Below are positions 1 to 7,510 of a stretch of 64,000 bases of DNA, one piece after another. Numbering within the stretch: position 1 is the stretch's first letter; each line of letters starts with the position of its first letter. A program made the position numbers and the translations under genes. Source of the DNA: Cyclobacteriaceae bacterium (lineage in GTDB: Bacteria; Bacteroidota; Bacteroidia; Cytophagales; Cyclobacteriaceae); the NCBI GenBank assembly GCA_020832375.1, contig JAFIEW010000004.1, forward strand, positions 1 to 64,000, written 5' to 3'. The notes under the pieces are model-generated. The model did no database searches. It worked only from the letters and a program-made list of their open reading frames with translations, and was not told where the DNA came from.

Positions 1-39
1 AAAACTATTAACTAGATTAAGTGAATTTGAGGGTATTTT

Positions 40-417
40 TCATGAGAGGCCTATGGTATCTATCGATCCTAGTTTTTCCAGTGAGAGTTTACCTATCACT
101 ATATGTGACTCAACCAGCTCAGATAGTTTTTCAGGATCTGCCTGACTCATTAAAGCCTCAAATTTATTTCTGTCCATTCGCTCAAAGGCCTCATCTGTTG
201 GAGTAAATAGAGTATATTCCGCCTCATCTTCACTCAGTTTCTTTAACCATCCGCTACCCAAAAGTGCAGTTCGAAAAATTGAAAGCGCGTCCGCCTTTTC
301 CACAAGAATGCTAAGAGTTACATCCGTTTTTGCTTGCAAATGATCATCATCTGTATTCTGTGAAAGCAAAATGCTGAATGGATAAAAAATCAAGACGATT
401 GCAATGTAAAAATTCAT
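40..417 (-). CDS. Fasciclin (FAS1)-domain exported protein, short or C-terminally truncated
   Basis: The 125-residue product begins with a hydrophobic signal-peptide-like segment (about residues 1-19, ending SILLSQ). It continues into a FAS1-type sequence: TLSILVEKADAL, then YTLFTPTDEAFERM, then LSELVESHIVIGKLS, which correspond to the first conserved stretch (TxFAPTdeAF) and the H-box region of the family. FAS1 domains are normally about 130-140 residues and end with an NG-hViDxVL motif. Here translation stops soon after the H-box, so the last third is missing. The remaining bases to the window edge show no clear continuation in another frame. It may be a degraded gene or a short variant. 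FAS1 proteins are usually adhesion or matrix-binding proteins at the cell surface; that role is inferred. Confidence 0.6.
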   Translation of the reverse strand: MNFYIAIVLIFYPFSILLSQNTDDDHLQAKTDVTLSILVEKADALSIFRTALLGSGWLKKLSEDEAEYTLFTPTDEAFERMDRNKFEALMSQADPEKLSELVESHIVIGKLSLEKLGSIDTIGLS

Positions 418-565
418 GTTTTTAATAGTGTAATTAGCTTTTTATAAACGGACTATTATAATTCATAACTCATGAACAAGTTTTCACATTTTAATTTTTT
501 TTTCGGGGAATGAGGATCTAAGTCATGAGTCATAGTTTAATTGTACGCTTATTGAAAAAATTAAG

Positions 566-866
566 TTGGCTTGCTAAAAAAGTCGTAAGTATTGCAGACT
601 CGAGACGACACAAGTCTCGCTTGTTTTCATTAATGGATAAAATGATAAACTCCAAGAAGCTTTTTTAAGATCTTGATCTTTTTTAGAAATAAACACCACT
701 TACGATTCACAATTATACTGGATCCAAAGCAACAAAACATTGATCTAAGATAATTTCGTGAAAGCTCTTTCACTATTTTTGATAAAAAACCATGCGCTTT
801 AATGAATGAAGTATAGACTTAATGATTGATATATCAACAATTTAGGCGGTTTTTAAACATGCCCTA
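566..866 (+). repeat. Degenerate ~300-bp repeat with GGCTTGCT-type end (family A, copy 1)
   Basis: The left end reads GGCTTGCTAAAAAAGTC, followed by a diverged CAGACTCGAGACGACAC segment. The right end reads ATCAACAATTTAGGCGG and finishes near GCCCTA. The same ends and order occur at 2456-2540, 14690-14991 and, inverted, at 24186-24490. There is no transposase ORF inside. It looks like a non-autonomous or decayed insertion element. Confidence 0.55.
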
Positions 867-1190
867 AATTTACCTCATTTAATAAGGGTAATTTCATTAA
901 TATTATTCATGACATGTTGCCTAATTTTCTTGTAGAGGCATCATCCCTTACCATCGCAGCGATCAAAAAGGCTAGCCACTTCAAAAACATGCTATTTATT
1001 TCGAATTCGAAAAGTATAGTTTCCGTCCTTATCTCAGGTGGATAGCCTCATCCCCCATAAAATTGTTTCTTAAGCTTTTATTTCATCATGCTAGGCAGTA
1101 ATTTTAAATTTTGCTTATCATCCTTCATTAGATATCCGTATTGATAAAAAATCTGATACACATCATCTACTATCTTTTAAATTAAGATTT
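867..1190. other. Intergenic stretch without a recognisable gene
   Basis: AT-rich sequence between repeat A copy 1 and the GlmU-like gene. It contains one reverse-oriented copy of the recurring GGAATGAG-like motif (CCTCATCCCCCATAAAA at 1046-1062). No convincing ORF, RNA gene or terminator is visible. Confidence 0.4.
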
Positions 1191-2387
1191 ATGAAACCAA
1201 TCGTCCTACTAGATACACAAAAAGTCCACCTGCAGTTAGCCCCACTTACTTTAACAAAACCTGCTAGTAAATTGCGCTGTGGTATTTTGACTATTGAGGA
1301 AAAGTACATGCAGCGTGGCCTCAAAGTACAAACCATCACTCAGGTAGGATATCTAAAGGAAAAATTTGAAAATTTTTCAGCTAGTGATGATGCTCATGTT
1401 TTTATCTTATCCAATGTTATACCAACAGAAGAGTTTTTAAACCAAGTTCAACATTTGGAGGATGGTCAAGCCATTCATTGTAAGGATAATATTTTTGCTA
1501 TAAAGACATCCTCAGCGGAGCATGCCTTAGCTGTGCTTACATCTGCGGAAAGAGTAAAAAATAAAATTGTAGAAATTGATCTTATTCAATTATCCACACC
1601 CATGGATCTTTTTATGAATAACGGTGATCAGATTAAGGCTGATTTTAAACTTTTATCCACCAAAGATTCAAAAAACTATTTTCCTATTGCCGATCCGCAT
1701 ACAATTGTGTACGGAGATAAAGACGCTATTTTTATTGAAGAGGGTGTCAGTTGTAAAGCGGCCATTATCAATGCTGAAAATGGTCCCGTTTATATCGGTA
1801 AGCATGCTAAAATTAATGAAGGTAGTATCATCCAAGGGCCTGTGGCAATCTGTGATCATGCAGAAATAAGAATAGGTGCTAAGATCAGGCCTGATACGAC
1901 TGTCGGTCCTAACAGTAAAGTTGGCGGCGAGGTGAGCAATAGTATTTTTATGGCCTACTCAAACAAAGCACATGATGGCTTCTTAGGTAATAGTGTCATC
2001 GGAGAGTGGTGCAATCTCGGTGCTGACACCAACAGCTCAAATCTTAAAAATAATTATTCTCCAGTAAGCCTTTATTCTTATTTGAATCGTGATTATAGAC
2101 CCACCCAACAACTATTTTGTGGACTTATCATGGGAGACTATTCTAAGTCAGGTATCAACACCATGTTCAATACAGCAACTGTGGTCGGTGTTTCTGCCAA
2201 TGTATACGGTGCAGACTTCCCTCCAAAGTTTATACCTTCATTTAGTTGGGGTGGTGCCCAAGGATTTCAAACCTATCTACTCGATAAAGCTACTGAGGCC
2301 GCAGATCGTATGATGCAAAGAAGACAGCTTGCACTAGATGAGCAATTACAAAAGATCTTTAAGCAGATTCATATATCAGAACAATAG
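1191..2387 (+). CDS. GlmU-like sugar nucleotidyltransferase-related protein with left-handed beta-helix
   Basis: This 398-residue protein matches the Bacteroidota GlmU-family pattern. It has a short divergent N-terminal half (opening MKPIVLLD) and a C-terminal hexapeptide-repeat region from about residue 180, visible as GPVYIGKHAKINEGSIIQG, then EIRIGAKIRPDTTVGPNSKVG and VIGEWCNLGAD. The true GlmU signature LGTAxAv in the N-terminal domain is not visible, so the uridylyltransferase activity is uncertain. By family knowledge these proteins are predicted sugar-nucleotide or acyltransfer enzymes of cell-envelope synthesis. The gene stands alone, with an intergenic repeat directly downstream. The ATG is preceded by an A-rich stretch with no strong Shine-Dalgarno, as is common in this phylum. 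Confidence 0.8.
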   Translation: MKPIVLLDTQKVHLQLAPLTLTKPASKLRCGILTIEEKYMQRGLKVQTITQVGYLKEKFENFSASDDAHVFILSNVIPTEEFLNQVQHLEDGQAIHCKDNIFAIKTSSAEHALAVLTSAERVKNKIVEIDLIQLSTPMDLFMNNGDQIKADFKLLSTKDSKNYFPIADPHTIVYGDKDAIFIEEGVSCKAAIINAENGPVYIGKHAKINEGSIIQGPVAICDHAEIRIGAKIRPDTTVGPNSKVGGEVSNSIFMAYSNKAHDGFLGNSVIGEWCNLGADTNSSNLKNNYSPVSLYSYLNRDYRPTQQLFCGLIMGDYSKSGINTMFNTATVVGVSANVYGADFPPKFIPSFSWGGAQGFQTYLLDKATEAADRMMQRRQLALDEQLQKIFKQIHISEQ

Positions 2388-2433
2388 TGATTCAAACTTA
2401 TGGCTATGCGCTGCGCATACATTAGTGATTCAA
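2385..2433. repeat. 11-bp direct repeats flanking a small palindrome
   Basis: TAGTGATTCAA occurs at 2385-2395, overlapping the stop codon of the GlmU-like gene, and again at 2423-2433. The 27 bases between them include the palindromic ATGCGCTGCGCAT. It may be a small terminator-like or REP-like insertion. Confidence 0.4.
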
Positions 2434-2455
2434 TAGACAAGTACTACAGATAATT

Positions 2456-2540
2456 AGGGCTTGCTTATAAACTATGCAATCAGATAAATAAAGTTTAGAC
2501 TTTATTTATCAACAATTTAGCTGTTTTTAAGCGGATCCTA
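2456..2540 (+). repeat. Internally deleted copy of repeat family A (copy 2)
   Basis: It starts AGGGCTTGCTTATAAA and ends TTTATTTATCAACAATTTAG followed by CTGTTTTTAAGCGGATCC. Both ends match the ~300-bp family A copies, but only about 85 bp remain, consistent with an internal deletion. Confidence 0.5.
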
Positions 2541-2754
2541 ATTAGTCTTCTCCGTCCTAACAAAGGTAAGGTCTTGCTTCTGTTGCTGGCAAGCATGCTC
2601 ATCCCCAATTCATCAAGCCGTTCAATACTTAAGATGTGTTCATGAAAATCAGCCAAGAGATTCCTAATTAAAAACAAATGCTCTTTGGAATTAAAATTAT
2701 CCCAAACAAATGATTGTTTTTTCGTAAACTAGAAAGAATTAAACAATTATAGAC

Positions 2755-5542
2755 ATGAGCAAAGATCCCTATAAGATTAAACAAACCCTCCAGTCGGGTG
2801 ATAAACAATTAGATTATTATTCACTCAAAAGGCTTAGTGAAAATCATCCTGAAGTAGAGAAGCTCCCTTTTTCTATCAGAATTCTTTTAGAAAATGCACT
2901 CCGTAATTTTGATGACTTTGCCATTACCAAGGAGCATATACAAACGCTCTTGAATTGGAAACCTGAAGCATCGGAAAAAGATATTCCCTATAAGCCGGCT
3001 CGGGTGCTGATGCAAGACTTTACTGGGGTACCTGCCGTAGTAGACATCGCTTCTTTGCGTGCAGAAGTAGCGCGAAAAGGAAAAAAAAGCAGATAAAATT
3101 AACCCCCTCATCCCAGTAGACTTAGTAGTAGATCATTCTGTACAGGTAGATTACTTCGGAACCAAAGACGCCTACAAACTCAATGTAGATGAAGAATATA
3201 ACCGTAATGGCGAGCGCTATCAGCTGCTCAAGTGGGCACAAAAGGGATTCGACAATTTCTCTGTTGTTCCTCCAGGCATGGGTATCTGCCACCAGGTTAA
3301 TCTGGAGTACCTCGCACAAGGCGTGATAGAAAGAGATGGCTTGGCATTTCCCGATACCCTCGTGGGTACCGATAGCCATACACCCATGGTCAATGGTATA
3401 GGCGTAGTCGGTTGGGGCGTAGGAGGTATAGAAGCAGAGGCCGCACTACTTGGGCAGCCGATTTACTTCATCATGCCGCAAGTGGTTGGACTCAAGCTTA
3501 CAGGTAAGCTCCCTCTAGCAACCACAGCTACCGACCTAGTACTCACTATCACTCAGTTGCTCAGAAAGCATGGCGTAGTAGGTAAATTTGTAGAGGTCTA
3601 CGGACCAGGATTAGATCACCTCACCATTCCCGATCGCGCCACCATCTCCAATATGTCGCCAGAGTTCGGCTGTACAGTCACCTACTTCCCCATCGATGAT
3701 CAGACACTCGACTATATGGAGCGAACCAACCGCTCAGCAGAGCAGATCAAATTGGTAGAAGACTATTGCAAATCAAACCTTCTATGGAGGGAAAATGAAG
3801 AAAAAATTAATTATTCCGAAAATCTAGAGTTAGATTTATCCACCGTTCAAGCCACAGTAGCTGGACCAAAGCGACCACAAGATAAAATCGCCGTGGCAGA
3901 CTTCAAGCCTACTTTCGAAAAACTTATCCACAGTGAGTTTGGTCGCGATTATCTAGCCCTCGATCAAAGAGAAAGCACCCGATGGTCGGGAGAGGGAGGG
4001 GGCGGCACTGCTTTCGTGCATCCAGAAAACGATGATTTGCCTATGGATGTAGAAATCGAAAAGCATCCAGAAAATAAATTCCGCTCCGTAGATGTAAAAA
4101 TTAAGCATGAGGAGTTCACCCTCTCCGATGGATCAGTGGTGATTGGTGCCATCACTTCTTGTACCAATACCTCCAACCCATCGGTGATGATCGGTGCGGG
4201 CCTCGTAGCAAAAAAAGCAAGAGCACTCGGTATTGACGTGAAGCCTTGGGTGAAAACCAGTTTGGCTCCTGGCTCTAAAGTGGTAACCGACTATTTGAAA
4301 TCAGCGGGTCTCCTAGAAGATCTTGAAGCACTGCGCTTTCATCTCGTAGGCTATGGCTGTACCTCCTGTATCGGAAATAGCGGGCCACTGCCTCCACACA
4401 TCGCTAAGGCGGTAGAAGAAAACGACCTCATTGTGGCATCTGTGCTCTCTGGAAATCGAAATTTTGAGGCGCGAGTCCATCCACAAGTGAAGATGAACTT
4501 CCTCATGTCACCACCTTTGGTAGTAATTTACTCCATAGCCGGTAGGGTAGATATTGACCTTGCCAATGAACCCATTGCCTATGACCCTAATATGAGGCCG
4601 GTATATTTCAAAGATATTTGGCCAGAACAAGAAGAAATCATGGAGGTGATGCAAAAAGTACTTACTCCAGATGACTATAAGAAAAATTATGGTGAAATCT
4701 TCGATGGTAATGAGCAGTGGAAAGCCTTGGATGCTCCCCAGTCTTTACTCTACGATTGGGATGAGCAATCGACCTATATCAAAGAAGCTCCTTTCTTCGA
4801 AAATATCTCCGAGGACGCCCCAGCACCAGAAGATGTGAAAGATGCACATGTACTCTTAAAACTTGGAGATAGCATTACTACTGACCACATTTCACCCGCA
4901 GGAGCCTTTGCAGAAAACTCTGCAGCCGGAATGTACCTCAAAGAAATGGGGATAGAAAAAGCTGACTTCAACTCTTATGGCTCGCGCAGAGGTAATCATG
5001 AAGTGATGATGCGCGGTACTTTCGCCAATGTACGCATCAAAAACCAGTTGGCAGAAAAAGAGGGCGGCTATACCAAGCACATTCCATCAGGAGAGGAGAT
5101 GAGCGTATATGAGGCCGCTCAAAAATATAAAGAAAATAGCACAACCCTTGTAGTACTTGGTGGTAAAGAGTATGGTAGCGGTTCTTCTCGCGACTGGGCC
5201 GCCAAAGGTACTAGCCTCTTGGGTGTGAAGGCTGTAATTGCTGAAAGCTATGAGCGTATTCACCGTTCTAATTTGGTAGGGATGGGTGTGATGCCATTAC
5301 AGTATAGCGAAGGTGAAAATGCCGAATCGCTAGGACTCGACGGTACAGAGACCTTTAGCATCACGGGTATTGCGGATGGACTGAAGCCATTGAAGAACTT
5401 AAAAGTAGTGGCTAAAAAGTCCGACGGTAAAGAAATCGAGTTTGAAGTCGTGGCCCGATTAGATTCTGCTATTGAAATTGAGTATTATAAAAATCAAGGG
5501 ATCTTACAATACGTCTTAAGACAGTTTTTGAAAGAGGCTTGA
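2755..5542 (+). pseudogene. acnA: Aconitate hydratase A with a frameshift
   Basis: The reading frame from ATG 2755 encodes the aconitase N-terminus (about 111 residues, through SLRAEVARKGK) and then hits TAA just past an A8 run at 3081-3088. If one A is skipped, translation continues in frame 2 from 3089 (ADKINPLIPVDLVVDHSVQ) without interruption to 5542. The result is a protein of about 928 residues, the normal size of bacterial AcnA. The [4Fe-4S] cysteines are visible in SCTNTSNPS (near residue 468) and GCTSCIGNSG (near residue 534). The C-terminal swivel domain has GSGSSRDWAAKG. The enzyme interconverts citrate and isocitrate in the TCA cycle, one step before the isocitrate dehydrogenase encoded at 15.3 kb. 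The lesion could be a sequencing or assembly error, a true loss, or slippage at A8. The rest of the gene looks fully maintained. Confidence 0.93.
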
Positions 5543-5570
5543 TAATTAATATTGCTCTAGGTTAAAAGAA

Positions 5571-5638
5571 CCGCAAAGTTGCGAAGTAGACAAGGCTTGT
5601 TAAAAGTCGATGTTTGCTCGATAGCTTTGCGGTTTTTT
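5571..5638 (+). terminator. Stem-loop and T-tract after aconitase, also a degenerate first unit of the 72-bp array
   Basis: CCGCAAAG (5571-5578) pairs with CTTTGCGG (5625-5632), followed by TTTTTT. The outer arms match the ends of the downstream repeat units, so this terminator and the array look evolutionarily related. Confidence 0.6.
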
Positions 5639-5642
5639 ATTC

Positions 5643-6440
5643 CACCGCAGAGACGCAGAATTCGCAGAGGGTTTTAATCTCAGCCTCCTTAGCGCCTTGG
5701 CGGTTTTTTTATTTCACCGCAGAGACGCAGAGATCGCAGAGAGTTCTAGTCTTAGCGTCCTTTGCGCCTTTGCGGTTTTTTTATTCCACCGAAGAGACGC
5801 AGAGCTCGCAAAGGATTCTAGTCTTTGCGTCCTTAGCGCCTTTGCGGTTTTTTTATTTCACCGCAGAGACGCAGAATTCGCAGAGGGATTCAAATCTTTG
5901 CGTCCTTTGTGCCTTTGCGGTTTTTTTATTTCACCGCAGAGACACAGAATTCGCAGAGGGATTCAAATCTTTGCGTCCTTAGCGCCTTGGCGGTTTTTTT
6001 ATCTCACCTCAGAGACGAAGAGATCGCAGAGGGTTTTAATCTCAGCCTCCTAAGCGCCTTTGCGGTTTTTTTATTCCACCGAAGAGACGCAGAGCTCGCA
6101 AAGGATTCTATTCTTAGCGCTCTTCGCGCCTTTACGGTTTTTTGTCTCACCACAGAGACGCGTAGATCGCAGAGAAATTCTAGTCTTAGCGTCCTTCACG
6201 CCTTTGCGGCTTTTTATTTCACCGCAGAGACGCAGAGATCGCAGAGAAATTCTAGTCTTAGCGTCCTTCACGCCTTGGCGGCTATTTATTGTTTTACCGC
6301 TGAGACGCAGAGTTCACAAAGGGATTCTATTCTTAGCGCTCTTCGCGCCTTTGCGGTTTTTTTATTCCATCGCAGAGACGCAGAGTTCGCAGAGGGTTTT
6401 ATCTTGGCGTCCTTGGCGATTTTGAAGTAGTCTTTCGTTT
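5643..6440 (+). repeat. Tandem array of eleven ~72-bp hairpin repeats
   Basis: Units begin (CACCGC or variants) at 5643, 5715, 5787, 5859, 5932, 6005, 6077, 6148, 6220, 6295 and 6368, so the period is 71-75 bp and mostly 72. Each has a left arm CCGCAGAGACGCAGAG..CGCAGAGG, a variable middle (for example GATTCTAGTCTTA), and a right arm GCGTCCTTAGCGCC then TTTGCGG followed by T6-T7. The arms are imperfect reverse complements, giving a long hairpin with a T-tract. Because 72 is a multiple of three, the array has spurious long ORFs in all three plus frames (low-complexity FHRRDAEFAE-like translations); these are not called as genes. Confidence 0.9.
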
Positions 6441-6478
6441 AGTGCCTACTAAAATTATATTTTCTCATATTCATAATT

Positions 6479-6511
6479 TCTCTGCGTTCTTTGCGCCTTT
6501 GCGGTTTATTT
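6479..6511 (+). repeat. Half unit of the 72-bp repeat
   Basis: CTCTGCGTTCTTTGCGCC followed by TTTGCGGTTTATTT matches only the right arm of the repeat unit. It lies between the main array and the 3' end of the GxxExxY gene, as if an array unit had been split there. Confidence 0.65.
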
Positions 6512-6591
6512 AGCTTGCGTCTATTATGATACTTCTTTTTTCTAAGCCTTGATCTATTTGTCGTTTGCGGATCATTTATTTTTGAAGTTGG

Positions 6592-6969
6592 CTATAAATT
6601 ATTGACAATCCTTTTGATTCCACTAACTACTTTGGTGGTATTAAAATTTATCAGAAGACCAAGCTTGATATTTTTTAATTTTAGATAGGTTAAAAGTTGA
6701 GCTGTATGAATATCTGCAAGTCCATCAACTGCTTTGACTTCAATAATTACTTTGTTTTCGACAAGGATATCGATTCTGTATCCAGCGTCCAGTTTCACAT
6801 CCTTGTAAATTACGGGTAATGCAACTTGTGTTTGAACGTTAAGCCCCTGTTTTCTTAATTCATAGGCCAAACAGACTTCGTAGCTACTTTCTAATAAGCC
6901 CGGCCCCAATTCTTTATGAACTTCTATTGCAGCACCAATTATAAGTTTTGATATTTCATTTTCCGTCAT
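6592..6969 (-). CDS. GxxExxY protein (PDDEXK_3-like putative nuclease fold)
   Basis: This 125-residue protein carries the family signature [10 protein letters not shown] near residues 22-31 (the G..E..Y pattern). It also has a PD-(D/E)XK-like core: [10 protein letters not shown] then VIIEVKAV (Asp near residue 66, Glu-x-Lys near 76-78), then AQLLTYLKL and LGLLINFN. GxxExxY proteins are widespread in environmental bacteria, often as paralogues; their function is not established. The visible Asp and ExK residues are compatible with a metal-dependent nuclease, but this is inference. The gene runs opposite to its neighbours and is surrounded on both sides by the 72-bp hairpin repeats, with about 80 bp of non-repeat sequence on its 3' side and about 60 bp on its 5' side. 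Its full length and intact motifs suggest it is functional. Confidence 0.85.
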   Translation of the reverse strand: MTENEISKLIIGAAIEVHKELGPGLLESSYEVCLAYELRKQGLNVQTQVALPVIYKDVKLDAGYRIDILVENKVIIEVKAVDGLADIHTAQLLTYLKLKNIKLGLLINFNTTKVVSGIKRIVNNL

Positions 6970-7032
6970 AGCTCTTTTTGAAAAAAACGAAGACTTAAAA
7001 CTCTTGGTTGATATTTGTACTAATCTTTTCTA

Positions 7033-7312
7033 GCAGTGCTAAGACGCAGAGATCGCAAAGGGATTCCAATCTTAGCGTCCTTTGCGGCTTTTTATTTCAC
7101 CGCAGAGACGCAGAGATCGCAGAGAAATTCTAGTCTTAGCGTCCTTTGCGCCTTTGCGGTTTTTTAATCTCACCGCAGAGACGCAGAGATCGCAGAGGGA
7201 TTCAAATCTTAGCGTCCTTAGCGCCTTTGCGGTTTTTTATTTCACCGCAGAGACGCAGAGTTCGCAGAGGGTTCTATTCTTAGCACCCTTCACGCTTTTA
7301 CGGAATATCTAT
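7033..7312 (+). repeat. Second tandem array of 72-bp hairpin repeats (about four units)
   Basis: A left-truncated unit begins near 7033 (GCTAAGACGCAGAGATCGC). Full units start at 7098, 7171 and 7243, in the same orientation and with the same arms as the 5.6-6.4 kb array. The last unit decays at its right end (CACGCTTTTACGG without a T-tract). Confidence 0.88.
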
Positions 7313-7510
7313 TCAAGAGCATTTAACTATTATTCAAAATCGGACTATACATCGCTCAAATATTGTATTTGCGCATTCTTCAAAATCTTAACAGTTTATT
7401 CATCTAGTACTTAAAACTTTAATCTGAACTCTTCTGTATATTGTGGGTTATTTAGAGAAATGGGTTAAAACAATCGATCTAAATGCATTTTCAATCAAAA
7501 TAAAAACAAT

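Noticed and set aside
2495-2677. 60-residue minus-strand ORF overlapping repeat A copy 2
   Set aside because: No recognisable family and part of it is repeat sequence. It could be a transposase-tail remnant, but I cannot support that.
5614-6430. Overlapping plus-strand ORFs of 118-173 residues in the repeat array, with FHRRDAEFAE- and FTAETQRSQR-like translations
   Set aside because: They arise because the repeat period is a multiple of three and the unit has no stop in any plus-strand frame. All three frames are open at once, which a real gene would not show.
5643-7312. CRISPR array
   Set aside because: Repeats are directly adjacent 72-bp units with no unique spacers of constant length and no cas genes.
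7082-7414. 110-residue ORF across the second array
   Set aside because: Same repeat-derived artefact; its tail runs into non-repeat sequence without family features.
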